Positions 1 to 5,761 of a DNA stretch of 10,588 bases are shown here, in pieces. The notes under the pieces are model-generated. The model was not told the DNA's origin, ran no database searches, and saw only the letters and a program-made list of their open reading frames with translations. A program made the translations under genes and the position numbers. The stretch is from Hyphomonas sp. (GTDB lineage Bacteria; Pseudomonadota; Alphaproteobacteria; Caulobacterales; Hyphomonadaceae). Where the stretch lies: positions 1 to 10,588 of the forward strand of contig DNFL01000393.1 in assembly GCA_003486945.1 (NCBI GenBank). Direction: 5' to 3'. Position 1 is the first letter of the stretch, and every line of letters begins with the position of its first letter.

Positions 1-460
1 GACCGAGGACGAGGTCGACGCCGATCTGATCAACGCCGGCAAGCAGACCATCACCGAACTGCCGCGCACCTCCTACTTCGACAGCGCCACCTCGTTCGCG
101 ATGATCCGCGGCGGCAAGATCGCAATGGCGATCCTGGGCGCGATGGAAGTGGCCGAGAACGGGGACCTCGCGAACTGGATGATACCGGGCAAGCTGGTCA
201 AGGGCATGGGCGGCGCGATGGATCTGGTCGCGGGCGTCAAGCGGGTGATCGTGGTGATGGACCATGCATCCAAACATGGCGAGTCGAAGGTGCTGAAGGC
301 CTGCACGCTGCCGCTGACGGGCAAGGGGGTGGTCAACCGGATCATTACCAATCTGGGCGTTCTGGATGTGGTGCCGGGTGGGCTGAAGATCGTCGAATGC
401 GCCGAGGGCGTGACCGAGGCCGAGTTGCGCGCCGCGACCGAGGCGACGATCGTGAATTGA
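1..460 (+). CDS. scoB: 3-oxoacid CoA-transferase subunit B, 3' part (start outside window)
   Basis: The frame is open from base 2 and ends in TGA at 458-460, giving 152 visible residues. The visible part matches the B subunit of family I CoA-transferases: LINAGKQTITELP, SYFDSATSFAMIRGGKI, ILGAMEVAENGDLANW, IPGKLVKGMGGAMDLVAG, CTLPLTGKGVVNRIITNLGV and the C-terminal GVTEAELRAATEA. By family knowledge the enzyme, paired with subunit A, moves CoA between succinyl-CoA and acetoacetate (or another 3-oxoacid). The family is usually about 210-220 residues, so roughly 60 N-terminal residues are missing. These include the stretch with the catalytic Glu (the SENG motif); the AENG seen here is a different site. 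subunit A is expected just upstream. The exact substrate (acetoacetate or 3-oxoadipate) cannot be told from this fragment. Family assignment is secure. Confidence 0.93.
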   Translation, partial: TEDEVDADLINAGKQTITELPRTSYFDSATSFAMIRGGKIAMAILGAMEVAENGDLANWMIPGKLVKGMGGAMDLVAGVKRVIVVMDHASKHGESKVLKACTLPLTGKGVVNRIITNLGVLDVVPGGLKIVECAEGVTEAELRAATEATIVN

Positions 461-589
461 CCGGAGGTCGAGGGGGCACGCCTCCTTGGGGAGCCCTGTA
501 AGTACTTCGGGCAAGATGAAGCTGCGGGCTGTGCTTGACTCGGTCCGGGCCCGGGGCCAGAACGCCGGGACATCAGATCAGGAGCCGAC

Positions 590-1378
590 ATGGCCGCTGC
601 AACCGAAAAAAAAGAAGGCCTGTGGGAGACCGTGAAGACGGTGTTCTGGGCCCTCGTGATCGCGGGCGTTTTCCGCACGGTGTTCTTTCAGCCGTTCTGG
701 ATCCCGTCGGGGTCGATGAAGCAGACGCTGCTGATTGGCGATTTTCTGTTCGTCAACAAGATGGCCTATGGCTGGTCGCGCCATTCCTGTCCCTTTGGCC
801 TGTGCCCGATCTCGGGACGGCTGTGGGGCACGATGCCAGAGCGCGGCGATATCGTGGTGTTCCGTCACCCGGTGTCGGGCGACGACATGATCAAGCGCCT
901 GATCGGCCTGCCCGGCGACCGCATTCAGGTGCGCGCGGGGCTCGTCTATATCAATGACGTCGCGGTCGAGAGGCAGCCCGACGGGTTCTTTGCAGAGACC
1001 TACGCACGTCAGGGCTCGGCCGGCCAGTTCCCGCGCTGCGAGAACGCTCCGGTCGGTCAGGGCGGGGAATGCCGCAAAGGCCGCGAGATCGAGACCCTGC
1101 CGAACGGCGTGAGCTACCCCGTGCTGAACATCGAGGCCAACGGATTTGCCGACAACACACCGGTGTTCACCGTGCCCGAGGGGCATTTCTTTTTCATGGG
1201 CGACAACCGCGACAATTCCTCCGACAGCCGCTTCACGGTCGGCTTCGTGCCGGAGGAGAACCTGGTCGGGCGCGCCAACATCATCTTCTTCTCCATCGCC
1301 GGCGGCGCCAGTCCGCTGGAGGTCTGGAAGTGGCCGTCCTCGCTGCGCCTGTCGCGCCTGTTCACCGTCGTCCGGTAG
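590..1378 (+). CDS. lepB: Signal peptidase I
   Basis: This 262-residue membrane serine protease removes signal peptides from proteins exported by Sec or Tat. One N-terminal membrane segment (about residues 14-34, followed by FFQPFWIPSGSM) anchors it, with the catalytic domain in the periplasm. The Ser-Lys dyad is visible as Ser42 in PSGSM and Lys102 in DDMIKRLIGLPGD. Box E is complete as GDNRDNSSDSR at 204-214. The segment at about 130-185 between the core strands carries Cys150 and Cys161, perhaps a disulfide. The ATG is preceded by AGGAG at 580-584 with 5 nt spacing. The 129-nt gap after scoB holds only a weak hairpin (471-486, no T-run), so this may begin a transcription unit, although I see no convincing sigma-70 promoter. 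It is followed 2 nt later by rnc, as in many alphaproteobacteria. Confidence 0.96.
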   Translation: MAAATEKKEGLWETVKTVFWALVIAGVFRTVFFQPFWIPSGSMKQTLLIGDFLFVNKMAYGWSRHSCPFGLCPISGRLWGTMPERGDIVVFRHPVSGDDMIKRLIGLPGDRIQVRAGLVYINDVAVERQPDGFFAETYARQGSAGQFPRCENAPVGQGGECRKGREIETLPNGVSYPVLNIEANGFADNTPVFTVPEGHFFFMGDNRDNSSDSRFTVGFVPEENLVGRANIIFFSIAGGASPLEVWKWPSSLRLSRLFTVVR

Positions 1379-1380
1379 CG

Positions 1381-2085
1381 ATGGGGCTGAACAGACCGAC
1401 GGGCGAAACCCTCGCCGCCGAGCTGGCGCAAAGGACCGGCCACGTCTTCCGCGACTTTTCGCTGATGCAGCGCGCGCTGACGCATTCCAGCGCGCAGGGG
1501 CGCAAGGTCGACAACAACGAGCGCCTCGAATTCCTGGGCGACCGAGTGCTGAACCTCGTCATCGCCGAACGCCTGATCGAGCGCCGCCGCAACGAAAGCG
1601 AAGGCGATCTTGCCCCGCGCCTCAATCGTCTGGTGAAGAAGGGCGCCTGCGCCGAAGCGTTCCGCCATCTCGGCCTCGGCGCCTTTATCCTGATGTCAGA
1701 CAGCGAGATTGCCTCCGGCGGGCGCGAGCGCGAATCCACGCTCGGCGATGCCTGCGAAGCCGTCATCGCAGCCATCTATCTAGACGGCGGCCTCGCGCCG
1801 GCGCGCAAGTTCATTGAGCGCGGCTGGGCGCCCCAATTCGCCAACGGCCCCGCCGAAACCAAGGATCCGAAAACCTTGCTGCAGGAATGGGCGCAGGGCA
1901 AAGGTCATCCGCTCCCGGATTATATTGTGGTCAGCCGAACCGGCCCGGACCATGCCCCCGAATACGAAGTGGAAGTGCGCATCGCCGAAAATGGCGCGGC
2001 CACCGCCACCGGCCCCTCCAAACGCGATGCGGAGCGCCATGCCGCAGCCGCCATGCTGAAAGCCATCAGAGAACAGAATGACTGA
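1381..2085 (+). CDS. rnc: Ribonuclease III
   Basis: This 234-residue double-stranded-RNA endonuclease matures rRNA precursors and cleaves structured mRNAs and sRNA duplexes; it acts as a homodimer with Mg2+. The endonuclease domain spans about residues 8-150. Its signature is NNERLEFLGDRVLN at 45-58, giving acidic residues Glu47, Glu50 and Asp54, and the second half of the site is LGDACEAVIAAIY with Asp123 and Glu126. These correspond to E. coli E38, E41, D45, D114 and E117, so the enzyme should be active. The dsRNA-binding domain is at about 161-230, from KDPKTLLQEWAQGKG to the basic helix PSKRDAERHAAAAML. The ATG lies 2 nt after the lepB stop without a Shine-Dalgarno of its own, which points to translational coupling. 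The 3' end overlaps era by 8 nt (ATGACTGA). Confidence 0.96.
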   Translation: MGLNRPTGETLAAELAQRTGHVFRDFSLMQRALTHSSAQGRKVDNNERLEFLGDRVLNLVIAERLIERRRNESEGDLAPRLNRLVKKGACAEAFRHLGLGAFILMSDSEIASGGRERESTLGDACEAVIAAIYLDGGLAPARKFIERGWAPQFANGPAETKDPKTLLQEWAQGKGHPLPDYIVVSRTGPDHAPEYEVEVRIAENGAATATGPSKRDAERHAAAAMLKAIREQND

Positions 2086-3025
2086 AACAAACATCTTCCG
2101 CGCCGGTTTCTGCGCAATCATCGGCGCCCCGAATGCCGGCAAGTCCACGCTGACCAATCGCCTTGTCGGCGCCAAAGTCGCCATTGTCACGCACAAGGTG
2201 CAAACGACGCGTTTCCCGGTGCGCGGCGTGATGCAGACCGGCGACACGCAGGTCGTCATCGTCGACACGCCCGGCATCTTCGCTGCCAAGCGCCGGCTCG
2301 ACCGCGCGATGGTCAAGGCCGCGTGGGGCGGGGCGGAGGATGCCGATTGCATCGTCCACCTGATCGACGCCTCCGCCTGGGTCGCTGAAGCAGAAGGCAA
2401 GGTTTCCGGGGCGCAGCGCCACTCGCTGGAAGATGACCGCCGGGTCATCAGCCAGCTGAAGGAGGCCGGCAAGCGCGCCATCCTCGCCCTCAACAAGATC
2501 GATCTGTTCCCGCATGACCGCGTGCTGCCCGTCATGGCGACGCTTAGCGCCGAAGGCGTCTATGATGAGATCTTCATGATCTCCGCGGAGAAAGGCGACA
2601 GCGTCGACAAGCTCGAAGCCGCTATCGCCGCGCGCATGCCCGAAGGTCCCGCGCTCTATCCGCCAGACCAGGTGGCAGACCTGCCGATGCGCATCCTCGC
2701 TTCCGAAGTCACGCGCGAAAAGCTCATGCTGCGCCTGCATCAGGAGCTGCCCTATCAGCTGACGGTCGAGACCGAGTCCTGGGAGGAGCATGAGAACGGT
2801 TCCGTCCGTATACAGCAGGTCATCATCGTCGGCCGCGACAGCCACAAGGCCATGGTGCTCGGCAAAGGCGGCAGCCTGATCAAGGAAATCGGCAAGCAGG
2901 CGCGCGCCGACCTGACCCAGATGCTGGACCGACCGGTCCACCTTTTCCTCTTCGTCAAGGTCGACGAACGCTGGCAGGAACGCCGCGAGAGCTATTCCGG
3001 AATCGGCCTGGAGTTTGATGTTTAG
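2078..3025 (+). CDS. era: Ribosome-assembly GTPase Era
   Basis: This 315-residue GTPase binds the 3' end of 16S rRNA and acts in late 30S subunit maturation. All G motifs are present: G1 GAPNAGKS at 16-23, G2 QTTR at 42-45 (in the form TTRFPVRG), G3 DTPG at 63-66, G4 NKID at 139-142 and G5 SAEKG at 169-173. The C-terminal KH domain (about 205-300) has its RNA-binding loop GKGG at 262-265, followed by SLIKEIGKQARADL. Length is normal for the family. The ATG overlaps the end of rnc (ATGACTGA), so coupled translation of RNase III and Era is likely; both act in ribosome biogenesis. There is no strong Shine-Dalgarno, only purine-rich AGAGAACAGA. Downstream lies a palindromic repeat that may end or attenuate the transcript before recO. 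Confidence 0.96.
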   Translation: MTETNIFRAGFCAIIGAPNAGKSTLTNRLVGAKVAIVTHKVQTTRFPVRGVMQTGDTQVVIVDTPGIFAAKRRLDRAMVKAAWGGAEDADCIVHLIDASAWVAEAEGKVSGAQRHSLEDDRRVISQLKEAGKRAILALNKIDLFPHDRVLPVMATLSAEGVYDEIFMISAEKGDSVDKLEAAIAARMPEGPALYPPDQVADLPMRILASEVTREKLMLRLHQELPYQLTVETESWEEHENGSVRIQQVIIVGRDSHKAMVLGKGGSLIKEIGKQARADLTQMLDRPVHLFLFVKVDERWQERRESYSGIGLEFDV

Positions 3026-3031
3026 GGCGCA

Positions 3032-3173
3032 CAACTTCCCTCCCCCCGCCTTTGGCGGCGGGCCCCTCCTCTCCCGGAGGGAGAGGGGTTGGACCCGGCC
3101 CCAGCCGCAACGCAATCCCTCTGCCGCTTGGGGGAGAGGAGGGGCCCATTGCAAGGCAATGGGAGGTGAGGGG
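3032..3173. repeat. Inverted pair of two-hairpin REP-like repeats (BIME-like)
   Basis: This fills nearly all of the 168-nt era-recO gap. The 16-mer at 3060-3075 (GGGCCCCTCCTCTCCC) recurs as its exact reverse complement at 3132-3147. Each 16-mer sits inside a larger similar unit of about 55-60 nt, so the element is two units head to head. Each unit has a CCTCTCCC/GGGAGAGG-type hairpin (perfect 8-bp stem, loop GGA, at 3068-3086; imperfect at about 3117-3139). It then has the shared core AGGGGCCC, a second hairpin (CCGCC-TTT-GGCGG at 3046-3058; CCCATTG-CAAGG-CAATGGG at 3145-3163) and a GGGAGG tail. The second hairpins differ in sequence but both keep the fold, which looks like compensatory change. 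It resembles dispersed intergenic palindromes of alphaproteobacteria (recalled, not searched). No T-run follows, so it is not a textbook terminator, but it could protect era mRNA ends. Confidence 0.8.
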
Positions 3174-3193
3174 CCTGGTTTCCGGTATTCGTC

Positions 3194-3925
3194 ATGAACT
3201 GGTCCGATGACGGAATAATTCTTGGCGGCCGCCGCTTCGGCGAAGGCGGGCTGATTGTCGATGTGCTCACCTCGCAGCGTGGGCGCCGGGCGGGCCTCGT
3301 CTATGGCGGCGCCTCGCGCAGGCGCCGGGCGCAGTATGAGGCCGGCAACACGGTCGCGCTGGCATGGAGCGGGCGGCTGGACGATCATCTCGGCCGGTTC
3401 GACGTTGCCGAAGCACGGCGAGAGCGTGCCGCGCGCCTGCTGGAAGATGCCTCCGCGCTCGCCGCCGTCGCCTCGATCACGGCGCTGCTCCGCGCTGGTC
3501 TCAACGAGGGCGATGCGGCAGGTTCAAACCTTTTCGAAGCGACTACCCTCCTGCTCGACGAACTCGAACATCCCGAAATATGGCCCGCCCTCTATGTGCG
3601 CTGGGAACTCGGCCTGCTCTCCGCGCTCGGCTTCGGGCTCGACCTCGAGGAATGCGCGCTCTCCGGCGCGAATGATGGTCTCACCCATGTCTCGCCAAAG
3701 ACTGGCCGCGCCGTGCGCGGTTCGGAGGCGGAAGACTATATCGACCGCCTCTTTCGCCTGCCGGCCTTCCTGATTGATCCGAAGGCGGAGCTTATGCCGG
3801 GCGACATCGCCGATGGCCTGAAGCTCACGGGCTATTTCCTCGAGGCCCGCCTCTTCGCCGCCATCCACCGCGGCCTCCCGCCGGAACGGGAGCGCCTGAT
3901 GCTCCGCCTGCTGAGCAAGCCCTAA
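3194..3925 (+). CDS. recO: DNA repair protein RecO
   Basis: This 243-residue RecFOR-pathway mediator helps load RecA onto SSB-coated single-stranded DNA at gaps. The N-terminal OB-fold domain (about 1-80) begins MNWSDDGIILGGRRFGEGG, runs through VLTSQRGRRAGLVYGGASRR and ends in a basic-to-hydrophobic strand region (LAWSGRLDDHLGRF). A helical domain follows, with PALYVRWELGLLSALGFGLD at about 131-150. CALSG and HVSPKTGRAV are the remnants of the zinc-finger region; only one Cys (Cys154) remains, so no four-Cys zinc site can form. I chose the ATG because the family motif starts directly at it, although no Shine-Dalgarno sits at proper distance; the nearest purine-rich tract (GGGAGGTGAGGGG, 3161-3173) belongs to the repeat. 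The stop TAA at 3923-3925 overlaps the stop of the convergent gst gene. Confidence 0.92.
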   Translation: MNWSDDGIILGGRRFGEGGLIVDVLTSQRGRRAGLVYGGASRRRRAQYEAGNTVALAWSGRLDDHLGRFDVAEARRERAARLLEDASALAAVASITALLRAGLNEGDAAGSNLFEATTLLLDELEHPEIWPALYVRWELGLLSALGFGLDLEECALSGANDGLTHVSPKTGRAVRGSEAEDYIDRLFRLPAFLIDPKAELMPGDIADGLKLTGYFLEARLFAAIHRGLPPERERLMLRLLSKP

Positions 3926-4533
3926 GCCTTCGCGCTCGCCCGTGCGCCAACGCTCGCAAACCAGCGCCCGACATTCTTCAGCTCCGGATTGAGCGGCTGG
4001 CCAACCGCGCCGCCAAAGGCGAGGAAGCAGAAGAGCAGCACATCCGCGAGCGAAAACTTCTCCCCCGCCACATAGGCTCGCGTCGCCAGCTGCGCATCAA
4101 GAAAGGCGAGTCCGTCCTGCGCCTTCGCCTTCAGGCCGGCGGCCGCTTCCGGCAGGCAGCGCATGCGCGGCTCGAACATCGGCAGGCCTTCAGCATAGCG
4201 AAAGCCGCTGGTCAGCGGCTCGACAATGTTGAGGTCGGCCCAGCGTGTCCAGCGCCGTGTCTGTGCGCGCTCCTCGGGCGTCTTGCCGATCAGGCTGTCA
4301 CCTGGATACTTTTCGTCGAGATATTCGCAGATCGCGGTGATCTCGGTAATCACCGAGCCATCGTCCAGCACCAGCGTCGGCGATTGCCCCGCCGGGTTCG
4401 TCTTGAGGTAGTCGCCCTCGCGGTTCTTGCCTTTGAGGATGTCGATCTCCTCCATCGGCAGGCTGATGCCGCGCTCGGCCATGAACATGCGTACGACATG
4501 TGGATTGGGGCCGACGGAATTGTAGAGCTTCAT
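3922..4533 (-). CDS. Glutathione S-transferase family protein
   Basis: This 203-residue protein has the GST layout: an N-terminal thioredoxin-fold domain (about 1-78) and an all-helical C-terminal domain (about 88-195). It begins MKLYNSVGPNPHVVRMFMAE; Ser6 is the candidate residue that activates the glutathione thiol. The cis-Pro is Pro52 in GQSPTLVLDDG, and Glu64 in TEITAICEYL replaces the usual ES pair that holds the gamma-glutamyl group (Ser to Ile). The C-terminal N-capping motif is SLADVLLF at 161-168 with Asp164. A good Shine-Dalgarno, GGGAGG (4539-4544, minus strand), lies 5 nt before the ATG. The substrate is unknown; conjugation of electrophiles or peroxide reduction in the cytoplasm is the family norm. 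It converges on recO with overlapping stop codons. A perfect FNR/FixK-type palindrome lies 115 nt upstream of its start. Confidence 0.88.
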   Translation of the reverse strand: MKLYNSVGPNPHVVRMFMAERGISLPMEEIDILKGKNREGDYLKTNPAGQSPTLVLDDGSVITEITAICEYLDEKYPGDSLIGKTPEERAQTRRWTRWADLNIVEPLTSGFRYAEGLPMFEPRMRCLPEAAAGLKAKAQDGLAFLDAQLATRAYVAGEKFSLADVLLFCFLAFGGAVGQPLNPELKNVGRWFASVGARASAKA

Positions 4534-4647
4534 TGTGTCCTCCCAGGATCAGTTTGGGTGCAGCGTGCCCCGGCTTCCCCGGCGTCCGCCAAGCGCCATT
4601 CATTCACGGCCCGTTCAGGCGCGGCGGAAATATTTGCGGGCGGGGCG

Positions 4648-4661
4648 TTGATCACGATCAA
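4648..4661. promoter_or_regulatory. FNR/FixK-type (CRP-family) binding palindrome
   Basis: TTGATCACGATCAA matches the FNR consensus TTGATNNNNATCAA at all ten specified positions and the FixK/FnrL form TTGATCNNGATCAA. The symmetric sequence extends to GTTGATC-AC-GATCAAC (4647-4662). It lies between gst (-, start 4533) and the lipoprotein gene (+, start 4682). Its centre, 4654.5, is only 27 nt before the lipoprotein ATG and 121 nt from the gst ATG. Class II activation (centre at -41.5) would put the start site near 4696 on the + strand, inside the lipoprotein gene. On the minus strand it would be near 4613, where the required -10 position reads GCCGCG. Repression, or a promoter form not visible here, is therefore as likely as activation. 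Binding is inferred from sequence only. Confidence 0.55.
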
Positions 4662-4681
4662 CACAGAAAGGCTGAACCACC

Positions 4682-4879
4682 ATGAAGAAAACCCTCCTCG
4701 CCGCCGCCGGCGCGCTGACGCTTGTCTCGCTCGCAGGCTGCATCGCCGTCTCCGACAATTCCGGGCCTGGCTCGAAAGTCTCTAGCAACACCGAACTTGC
4801 CATCCGCGTCTGCGGCGGCGAAGGCAATGTTGCTGAGGTCTCCCGCGACGGCTATCGCTGCAAGGCGGACCAGAAGTAG
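4682..4879 (+). CDS. Small putative lipoprotein
   Basis: This is a 65-residue precursor. Residues 1-20 form a lipoprotein signal: basic MKK, a hydrophobic stretch (LLAAAGALTLVS) and the lipobox LAGC with Cys20 as the lipidated residue. The residue after Cys20 is Ile, not Asp, so by the E. coli Lol rule it would go to the outer membrane. The mature part has only 46 residues. After a Ser/Gly/Asn linker (about 23-36) comes a small module with two further cysteines, Cys44 (RVCGGEGN) and Cys60 (DGYRCKADQ), likely a disulfide. A purine-rich GAAAGG (4666-4671) lies 10 nt before the ATG. The coding signal is supported by the intact signal peptide and a terminator hairpin 17 nt past the stop. I do not recognise a function; an envelope role is inferred. 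Confidence 0.75.
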   Translation: MKKTLLAAAGALTLVSLAGCIAVSDNSGPGSKVSSNTELAIRVCGGEGNVAEVSRDGYRCKADQK

Positions 4880-4896
4880 ACGCAAGCGCCGGAAAC

Positions 4897-4922
4897 AAGG
4901 CCGGGCCGCTGCGCCCGGCCTT
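4897..4922. terminator. Hairpin terminator, probably bidirectional
   Basis: AAGGCCGGGC (4897-4906), a 6-nt loop CGCTGC and GCCCGGCCTT (4913-4922) form a perfect 10-bp stem. It lies between the convergent stops of the lipoprotein gene (4879, +) and the extensin-family gene (4935, -). Read on the minus strand the stem is followed by TTGTTTCC, a fair U-rich tail, so it best ends the extensin-family transcript. Read on the + strand only the stem's own TT then CACC follows, so termination there is weaker. Confidence 0.8.
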
Positions 4923-4934
4923 CACCGGCTTCGC

Positions 4935-5651
4935 TCACTTGCAGGCCCGCTGCGGCCCCATGTCGAAATGGAAATGGTCGGCATGGGCGGCATTATAGTC
5001 CGGCCCCAGCGTCACCGAGAACAACCGGCAACCGCCCTTGTGCACACGCTTCAGGAATTCGCCTTCCTTGCCGCCGTTGTACCAATGCGTCTTCACATTG
5101 ATCACCCGCCCGTCCTCCAGCCGGAAGGCGGCAATGTCGATGGCGTTCGCCGAGGCGTGCTGCGACCGTCGGGCAGTGCCCGCAATATTGCGACAGGAGA
5201 AACTGCCGAACGTATCGATCCGCACAATCTGCGATCCGAACAGCTCCATCGCGGCGGGGCGCGCCACATGCCTCTCCCAGGAATACAGCACCGCCGTCTG
5301 CGTGCAGGTCATGCTGAGCGTGGCGGAATAGGGGGTCAGCGACCGGTCGAGCGTCAGGGCGTCACGTTTTCCACAGGCCGGCCCTGTGTCGCTGTCCGGC
5401 AGCGGCGTGTACAACACCCCGGTCGCATCCAGCGCCGCAAAGCAGGCCTCTGGGTGGTTCTTCATCTGGGTCAGCTTGTAATGTGAGGCGATGCCCGGCG
5501 GGTCGTTCAGGTCCAGCGGCCGGAACGGGTTGTGCTGCGCGGGCGCCAGCCACAGGAACAGGCTCGCCCCGGCAACGGACGGCGCCGTTAGCCCAAGCCA
5601 GTAGCGCCAGATGCGCGCCAGGGGATGATTCAGCAGCTGGGGCCTTTTCAT
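4935..5651 (-). CDS. Extensin family protein (DD-peptidase-fold), periplasmic
   Basis: This 238-residue protein has one N-terminal membrane segment (about residues 15-36, after KRPQLLNHPLARIWR) and then a periplasmic domain of the Extensin-like_C type. That family is named for plant cell-wall proteins but is related in fold to M15/DD-carboxypeptidases. The likely zinc site is visible as SQHASANAIDIAAF with His165 and Asp172, and HADHFHFD at 223-230 with His226/His228. Six further cysteines (70, 93, 116, 153, 208, 237) suggest disulfides and fit a periplasmic location. A peptidoglycan-related hydrolase role is inferred from the fold. The ATG at 5651 is chosen because the membrane anchor follows it. 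The frame stays open to 5741, but the upstream residues look non-coding. AAGGA sits almost directly on the ATG, closer than usual, so the start is not certain. It ends at a strong terminator. Confidence 0.85.
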   Translation of the reverse strand: MKRPQLLNHPLARIWRYWLGLTAPSVAGASLFLWLAPAQHNPFRPLDLNDPPGIASHYKLTQMKNHPEACFAALDATGVLYTPLPDSDTGPACGKRDALTLDRSLTPYSATLSMTCTQTAVLYSWERHVARPAAMELFGSQIVRIDTFGSFSCRNIAGTARRSQHASANAIDIAAFRLEDGRVINVKTHWYNGGKEGEFLKRVHKGGCRLFSVTLGPDYNAAHADHFHFDMGPQRACK

Positions 5652-5655
5652 TTCC

Positions 5656-5680
5656 TTAACCAAACCCCGGTTTCTGTTAA
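5656..5680. promoter_or_regulatory. AT-rich interrupted inverted repeat in the extensin-parC divergent region
   Basis: TTAAC (5656-5660) and GTTAA (5676-5680) are inverted copies. Between them is a nested inverted repeat, AAACC-CC-GGTTT (5662-5673), whose centre is offset by half a base. It is the most AT-rich stretch of the 110-nt gap between two divergent genes and lies 5-30 nt before the extensin-family ATG, so it could be an operator or a 5' UTR structure. The two TTAA tetramers are 21 nt apart, not the 11 nt of a full CtrA site (TTAA-N7-TTAA). No protein can be named from this. Confidence 0.3.
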
Positions 5681-5761
5681 CCTGCGCCAGTCGGTGAGTC
5701 GGGGTCAATCCTGAGCCACGGATAGGCACAGAATGTGGCACGAACTGCAGAAGAGACCAGA

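Noticed and set aside
471..486. Hairpin AGGGGG-CACG-CCTCCT after scoB as a terminator
   Set aside because: Only 6 bp including a G-U pair and followed by TGGGGAG, with no T-run.
535..563. TTGACT (535-540) as a -35 box for lepB
   Set aside because: Seventeen bases downstream reads CAGAAC in a GC-rich stretch; no acceptable -10 is visible.
3032..3173. Era-recO inverted repeat as a MITE or IS remnant
   Set aside because: No target-site duplication flanks the arms and there is no transposase trace; a REP-like paired palindrome explains the structure better.
2066..3388. Long open frame (about 440 codons) on the minus strand opposite era and recO
   Set aside because: It is the antisense shadow of clear era and recO frames, crosses the palindromic repeat, and shows no domain. 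High-GC codon bias keeps such frames open.
5656..5680. Full CtrA box at the extensin-parC gap
   Set aside because: CtrA sites are TTAA-N7-TTAA; here the tetramers are separated by 17 nt.
5696..5700. GANTC (GAGTC) CcrM methylation site as a cell-cycle signal for parC
   Set aside because: GANTC occurs many times in this window, also inside genes (for example near 537, 2774, 4088 and 9687), so one copy in a promoter region carries little weight.
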